The notes beneath the pieces are model-generated. The model did not search any database. It saw only the letters and a list, made by a program, of their open reading frames with translations, and was not told where the DNA came from. From Calvatia gigantea (taxonomy: Eukaryota > Basidiomycota > Agaricomycetes > Agaricales > Lycoperdaceae), in NCBI GenBank assembly GCA_025093985.1, contig JACAAK010000012.1, forward strand, positions 1,054,001 through 1,118,000: DNA of 64,000 bases. The letters run 5' to 3'. The position numbers and the translations under genes are program-made. Every line of letters starts with the position of its first letter. Positions within the stretch are counted from its first letter, which is position 1. Below, piece by piece: positions 58,217 through 64,000 of the stretch.

Positions 58217-60615
58217 TTAACAATGCCAGTTATCCAACTGTCCCCTCACATTCTCCCACTCCGCCTCAATCAGGCTCTCAACTTTCTCATTCCGGGGTAT
58301 GAACTGACAACCAAATGGTAGCGGTTTTGAATTAAACTGATTGGTGAACGCATCTGGGTCTGCATGAGCGCCTTAGTGGATACACAGGTGACCGGGCACA
58401 AAAATGAGGACGCCGCACCAGGCAAATTCCTTGTACCGGTTTCTTCTTTCGCGGGTCTCATCTCAAACGCCCACAACATACGTGAGATCGTGATATACAA
58501 CGAATTGAGACCTAGATGCATTCCTGGGCATATCCGTCGCCCGAAACCAAATGGGAGATCAAAGTCTTTGAGGTTCATCCGCGGGTGTGTCTTGGGGTGG
58601 TTCGGAGATTGGGGAAGGAAGCGGTCAGGGAGAAAGAGATTGGGTGAGGGAAAGAGCTCTTCAGTCACGCATAATTCCACTGCGGACCCGGGTACATAAG
58701 TATTCCGCTCGCCAAAGGTGAGGAAGAAAGGGACGTACTACATGTTTGCGTAGATTGAGGACCCTTTGGGTATGAATCTATCAAGCACCTCAGATCTTAT
58801 CCTTGAGGAACCATCAAATAATGCACAAAACACACCCTCCTTGGTACTCATCATCTGCAGTACTGGCGTGAGCCGTTCCTCCGAGCACCGGAATCGGGCG
58901 CCAACTATTCAAACATAAAGTCCAGTGATGGCCCCTGAAGGGGTAGGGGTGGCGTACCGAAGGGTCTCATTTACAACAGCCAACACATATGGCAACTGGT
59001 CTTTATCGTGGAACTCGGGCATTCTGTCATGCCCTATAACTTTGTCAATTTCCTCTTGCGCTTTTCTCATCACCTCCGGGAACGTAAGCATTGCCACTAT
59101 GAACAAATTCATGCCATCAGCAAGGAAGTAACCTCAAAGCACCGAATGAGGATGTTTTCTAACGCACATATAAAAACACTGAGGGTTCCTGCAGTCGTAT
59201 CAATTCCCGCACCAAACGGGCTCGATACAGCATACGCAAGCTGAATGTCCGTCAGATTAATCTTCCCCGCTTCCTTATCCGCCACAGCTTGTGATGTGAG
59301 ACAGTCAGGGCAGTTACCATTTTTGGAACGTGTACGGACATCGTTGAGGAGATGGAGGAGGAAGTGTTCGTCCTGTTTTTTACGATTTTCGGCATAGGCG
59401 CGGAACCATTGGAAGCGGCGCTGTGGAAGGGGAAAGCAGGTGAGGAGATAAGGAGAGCAAGAGGCCGGGACATACTGGAAGTCTGAGGAGCCATGGCCAG
59501 GATTCCACAAGAAATTTTCCGGGGAGGCTGGAGCTACTGTTAAGATTGGGAGTAAAAGGGCAGGGGTGGAAATACCTCACTTTACACTGTAATCAAATAA
59601 ACTTGCGGTTAGAACGTATCTCCGTCGGGTTCATAGACCGTTCACCTTGTCAGGTCTATTGAGCGAACTCAGCGCTCATACGATGTTTGGGACTAGAACC
59701 GGGGAACTCACAGTCCATTGATGCAATATTTTCTTTGACAATCCATTCGTCCACGCTATCAACTCTTCGGCCATACGTTGCAGCCACCACCACACTCGCC
59801 GCAAATCTACGTCACACAGAACTGTCAGCCGTTTAACTCGAGTGCATCTATCCGTTTTACCTCTTGAGATGTGCATCGAAATTTTTTGGATCGTTCAATA
59901 TTTGCTTGAGGAGTAATTTGGACTCTAACGATTGGATTTCGTGATACACTGGTGCTTTGCGGGTATGGAAACCATTATGCAGCATCTACAAGTTTGAAAT
60001 AGAGTCCACTGTGAAGACGTGAAAACTAAACGCGATGACGAACCCTGCGCCATTGTTTCCATAGCTCGTTGGAGTTTGGAAGCATCAATCCACGGCGGTT
60101 TTCTGAGAGGATTTCCGATCTATGTTTGACTGTGATCAGACTCGGTAGAAGCAATCTCTATGTTAGAATGGGCACATACGCCATGATAAACCGAGGTCGA
60201 CTAGAGTAAATTTCGGACCGCTTCTCGAGGAGGTCCCATGCCGGTTGGGCTTTTCCGATGACTATCAAAGTATGAAATCACTAATGAACCCCCTAAACAC
60301 CGATTAGGAACTTACTAATAGTAGGCGTACTCCCTAGCATAATGGAAGCTACCGGGCCTAAGTCACAGTATTAGTTGTCCTTTAAGCTAAAGAAACACGG
60401 GGGATGGGTAGCACACCATATTCCCGGTTCCACTCCTCAAATTTCTTCCAAGGTTTCAATGCGGGCACTTGATTCATATTTCCAATCCAGGGGAGCCCGA
60501 GAGGCCCCGGAGGCATAATTCGTCGCAGGCGGAACCACCGCAGAGCCTCATACAAGATGTAAGCTGAGACCAGAGCGAGCACATGAGTAATCATATCGCC
60601 TGTGTGGCTATGCAA
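58217..60615 (-). CDS. Cytochrome P450 monooxygenase
   Basis: ER-anchored P450. The start MHSHTGDMITHVLALVSAYILYEALRW is the membrane anchor, followed by PPGPLGLPWIGNM (hinge), KAQPAWDLLEKRSEIYSSRPRF, GLMLPNSNELWKQWRR (C-helix WxxxR), AYAVSSPFGAGIDTTAGTLS (I-helix AGxDTT), ETLR (ExxR, near 58,960), FDLPFGFGRRICPGMHLG (heme loop, Cys ligand, 58,520-58,555) and a last exon, AHADPDAFTNQFNSKPLPF to LDNWHC (TAA at 58217). The last intron (GTGCGG...CTAAG) removes an apparent frame change. Many short introns interrupt the gene. Like many Agaricomycete P450s it probably acts on aromatic or secondary-metabolite substrates, which cannot be named. Confidence 0.9.
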
Positions 60616-61942
60616 GAGTGCAAGAGGAGCGATAAGGTGCGCAAAAAGTAATTGCCGAGTCTTTTATAAGCAATGGCTGCAAACCTGGAAGACGGGTAGG
60701 TGACTGTTTTGGAACGGGATGGATGTTTTCGGCCCGCCAATCGCAGTGCCGATGATGCAAATGAATCACAGCTTGCTATCCGCGGGGGGAGCACGAGGGA
60801 CGCCAGGAATAGCTCGCTTTCACAGACGAGAGGTAGGTTCCACGGTGGCCTTCTGACAATTTATATGGAAAAATGTTCGTGACGGCTCGCAGATTAAGGG
60901 GTACTCTGGGGGGGAGGATTCGGAGCGGATGTTGATGCTACAGTGGTTTAGTGAGGTGCCAAGGGAGTACGTGTGGCACCATGACAAAAATGATGGTGAA
61001 GGTCGAAAGTGGCGGGGGCGTCGATGGGCCAGGCCTCAGGCCTCAGGGATCACCTGGGGTGCGTCGCAAAATTTCCCCTTTAGACATCTTTAGGACACAC
61101 GATAGACGGGCAATTGAATGCAAGTGCAGAGGGATTTGAGACGACTGTCTAGATTGTCCCTGTGAGAACCCTATTATTGTAGGTGCCTCTTCCCGTTCCC
61201 GTTCCTCGGTCGCTTGCCGAATGGAGTGTGTCACTCCACAGTAGGTAACTCCAATGACGCCTAAAATGCGGGAGGTTGGTTAATCAATGGTTGTCAGGCC
61301 GAGGGACCTGGACGAGCGCGCTACAATGCACTCTGAATGGCAGGTACGCGAGAGGAGTAAAGACGGTGTACCTTTGGAAGCAATTTCTTTGACATAATCA
61401 TTCTCTTCTCCGAGTCGGCATACAAATCCCTCGGTCTGCGGATCGGAGAACCTACTTTTCGAAGGTGTGGAGTAAGTGCCCTCAAAAACAAACCTTCAAC
61501 TTTCCAACACATGTAGATACTTAATTCTAGCTCACTTCTTACAAGCCAAACTTGACATGACAGTCATGACATCATGGCTTTAACGTTTTAACTCCGGAAA
61601 GGTTCATCTTACCTCTGAAATGGTGACACGAGTTACTCAGAAGGAAGAACCGTGCATCCCGCGGTATGATTCAAGCACTGCCGTTTATCGTTATCGCCGA
61701 ATTGGCCCACGCTTTTTTGGAGTCTTCTCCTCGGAACTGACAGGCTATTGAGGTGCTTCATATCCGGCTAGATGCTACAATGATGTGAGAAAAAATAAAC
61801 AAGTAGGATGGTTGAGGTACTTAATTGCAGGTCCATCGTGGCGTAAAATGTTGACTTGGCTAATTTAAAGCCACCATTTTCTTCTCTCAGGGTCACACAT
61901 TCTTCTCCTGATCAGATACTTCCCGAGCCTGAGTAATTTCAA
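60616..61942. other. Intergenic region, P450 to hydrolase
   Basis: 1.3 kb containing the promoters of both flanking, divergently transcribed genes. Short frames only (about 60-65 codons). No distinct repeat or RNA is recognised. Confidence 0.5.
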
Positions 61943-62961
61943 ATGGTTGCTACAGAGCAAGCACAAACAAACGAACAAGAAAAGAGACTGCGTATACGTG
62001 AAGCCTCTCCAACTTCTTCGGAGGCCACTAATCCCCGCGTGAAACCATCTCCGAAATCTGGACAAGGGAGGATACCTGTACCGTTCTCGTATACGCCGAG
62101 CGATGATGGGACGGACGGAAATTTACTGATATTGTTGCATGGATTGGGTGCGTTTCTTTGTATTTGTTCTGTTGGAAGGGGTCGGGTATTGACGATGGAC
62201 TATAGGAGATACACACGAACCGTTCGCGAAACTGGGTAAACAGCTCAAATTACCACAGACCGCAGTGCTTGCGCTGCGTGCACCCGAGCGGTAGGCGTTC
62301 CCATCGATACTTCTTTCTCCATCTAACCCAACATCTCGTCTATAGGATACCCTTCCTATATGAGGAAGCGTACCAATGGTATACGTCCTTCGATCCTCTC
62401 GGCGAGCTTCTGCCAAATCCGAATCCAACACCCGCATTGGAACTTCTAGATAAGGTCGTCACGCATCTAACAACAGAATGCAAATGGCCACTTGACAGGA
62501 TCCATTGGTTTGGATTCGCGCAGGGCGGGAGCGTCGCCGTTGAGTTTGGATTATGGTGGTGGAAGGAGAAGCAGCTGCTAGCTATGAGGAAGGGATTAAC
62601 TGCTTCAGCAGTAGAAGGTTCAACGACATCCCCACCACCGCTACCACCAACATCATTTGGCTCAATAATATCGATCGCGGGGCCCCTACTGTCTCATCCC
62701 TCCACACTCTCTTCTCCATCACCCACGCCCCTCCTCGCGGTCTTTCGCCCAGCACCATCAGAACTTACGTTCACATCAAGCGATATCTCGGCAGTCAAGA
62801 AAGGGTACCGTGTACTCAAGGAGGAGAAGTATAGAAATGTCAAAGGGGGGATGCCTACGGGAAAAGAGGAGTGGGAGGTGATTATGAGGTTTTGGAGTGA
62901 GAGGTTATCGAGGAGAGTTGGGGGTGGAGGATTGTACGAGGTTTTGAGTGGGTTTTCCTGA
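61943..62961 (+). CDS. Alpha/beta-hydrolase of the phospholipase/acyl-protein-thioesterase family, nucleophile Ser replaced
   Basis: After a charged leader, LLILLHGLG begins the fold. An intron follows, then THEPFAKLGKQLKLPQTAVLALRAPER. Another intron leads to PFLYEEAYQWYTSFDPLGELLPNPNP, LELLDKVVTHLTTECKWPLDRI, HWFGFAQGGSVAVEFGLWW, FGSIISIAGPLLSHPS, PLLAVFRPAPSEL and MRFWSERLSRRV. It ends LSGFS. In catalytic members the elbow is GFSQGG. Here the codon is GCG (Ala), giving GFAQGG (bases about 62,512-62,529), so the classic serine is missing. The fold is intact in frame, so this may be a pseudoenzyme or use another residue. Cytosolic location is likely. Confidence 0.82.
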
Positions 62962-63163
62962 GCCCCGAGCTGAGGGTTTTTTTGGGTTGATAAACAGGTA
63001 ATGGCATTGTTGACTTTCGGAGTGGTATAATATACGAATGAAAATTTATATTTAGAACATTTTGTTGCCTTCGTGGAATCCAATTCAATTATCCTTCGAA
63101 TGAACAGGGAATAAGGCGAAGGGGGATTATAACGAAATATTGTCCCCCTCCTCCGACTATTGA

Positions 63164-63857
63164 TTATTCCCCTCCGTCTGCGGCGGCGGCGGCGGCAGCA
63201 GCAGCAGCAGCAGCGTCGGCAGCGGCATCACCTCCTGAGCTAGCACCGACGGTTCCTCCAGCGTTGGTGGTGACTGTATGAGTGGAATGGCTTGTTGGGC
63301 CGCTGGCGGTGGTAATCCCCGGCCCGGCGTGATGGGCTTTATCTTCAAGAGGAGTGGGCAGCTTTTGACTGTCGTAAGCAAAGGTTTAAGTGTTTCTGCG
63401 AGTTTGTAACCAGAGACAGGTGAAGGGGAGTACCTTTGCACTGAGGACATGATGGGTGGTTGAGGGAGATAAGGTACACAACGATGATGGATTTTATATG
63501 TTTCCACGTACCTGTCGTAGCTGTTGCAGGTTGGGACGGATATGGAATTACAGCCTTGATTTTTTTCTTATATTCTCCGGACGCTCTCGGAATGGTACGA
63601 ATTGATTGGGCAGTGCCATGCTCCCTTGGTTACTTACCTGAGCCGCCATAAATATCCATGTATCTTGTTGTGGGCGAGTTTGAAATGTTTGGTGGGAGCC
63701 GACTGTTGAGCACTGTACGTTGGCTGGCCTGTCTGATACTCTGAGGAGAGTTTCCATCAGAATTTTGTTGGACTGTCGCGTAATTCGTTCCGCTGAGGAA
63801 TGCGCTCAAGGTACATCTGTTTAGGTATCGGCGAAAAGCGCAGTCTGCCAGGAACAA
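63164..63857 (-). CDS. Hypothetical alanine/serine-rich protein, 5' end unresolved
   Basis: Exon order on the minus strand: ATVQQNSDGNSPQSIRQASQRTVLNSRLPP...TRYMDIYGGSG, then (after GTAAGT) AVIPYPSQPATATT, one or more short exons, and QKLPTPLEDKAHHAGPGITTASGP followed by TVTTNAGGTVGASSGGDAAADAAAAAAAAAADGGE with TAA at 63164-63166. The alanine tract is encoded by a (GCN) microsatellite at about 63,178-63,215. No domain is recognised. The start may lie upstream of 63857, beyond what I can resolve, and composition suggests a disordered protein. Confidence 0.4.
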
Positions 63858-64000
63858 CCTCTCACACAGGTTTGATCAGATGAGTAACTTCATTAAATAA
63901 TTGATGGTTCGGTTCGACATGGACTTGAAGACTTCGCACTTTTCCATCCGTGGGTTTGAAGTACTAAATTCGGTCTCGGAGTGATATTTAAACATGATGG

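Noticed and set aside
58360..58430. Apparent frameshift near the 3' end of the P450
   Set aside because: A 53-bp intron (GTGCGG...CTAAG) joins NLPG to AHADPDAFTNQF in frame, so no lesion is needed.

Overview
The window is nuclear DNA of a filamentous basidiomycete, most likely an Agaricomycete. Genes are dense on both strands and interrupted by many 48-65 bp introns with GT/GC...AG borders. The gene content fits: a CBM1 cellulose-binding protein, a DUF6534-type multi-pass membrane protein, an F-box gene, a microsomal P450, fruit-body-lectin-like genes and MRE11. All gene models are by-eye splice predictions.

Layout. 0-30 kb is mostly ordinary housekeeping sequence: 3' part of MRE11, type II NADH dehydrogenase, a WH1-domain protein, initiator tRNA-Met, an ArfGAP, a conserved protein of unknown family with broken frames, PEX39, an EST1/SMG7-like protein, a SNF2 ATPase, FAD synthase, the two-gene GDP-L-fucose pathway (epimerase/reductase and GDP-mannose dehydratase), a CBM1 protein and an F-box gene. 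30-47.7 kb is an accessory region. It holds four related ~159-residue beta-rich (fruit-body-lectin-like) genes and at least six full or partial copies of a RING-finger gene with a long acidic tail. They are arranged as two nested palindromes (32.6-37.0 kb and 39.1-47.0 kb) in which each lectin faces a RING copy tail to tail and the two lectins of a unit diverge from the centre. A PIF/Harbinger mini-element, a fold-back element, a duplicated F-box fragment and a dispersed 1.1 kb repeat also lie here. 47.9-64 kb returns to ordinary genes: a triose-phosphate/sugar-nucleotide transporter-like protein, biotin-protein ligase, a small membrane protein, a DUF6534-like membrane protein, a cytochrome P450, an acyl-thioesterase-like hydrolase and a partly resolved alanine-rich protein.

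How genes work together. GMD and the epimerase/reductase catalyse consecutive steps from GDP-mannose to GDP-L-fucose and sit side by side on the + strand. The RING and lectin genes appear to have been duplicated as one unit. The 595 bp inverted repeats covering the promoters of two lectins are almost identical although the coding sequences have diverged, which points to recent gene conversion or homogenisation. Several conserved genes show single-base frame breaks. These may be assembly errors or real decay, and the sequence alone cannot decide.
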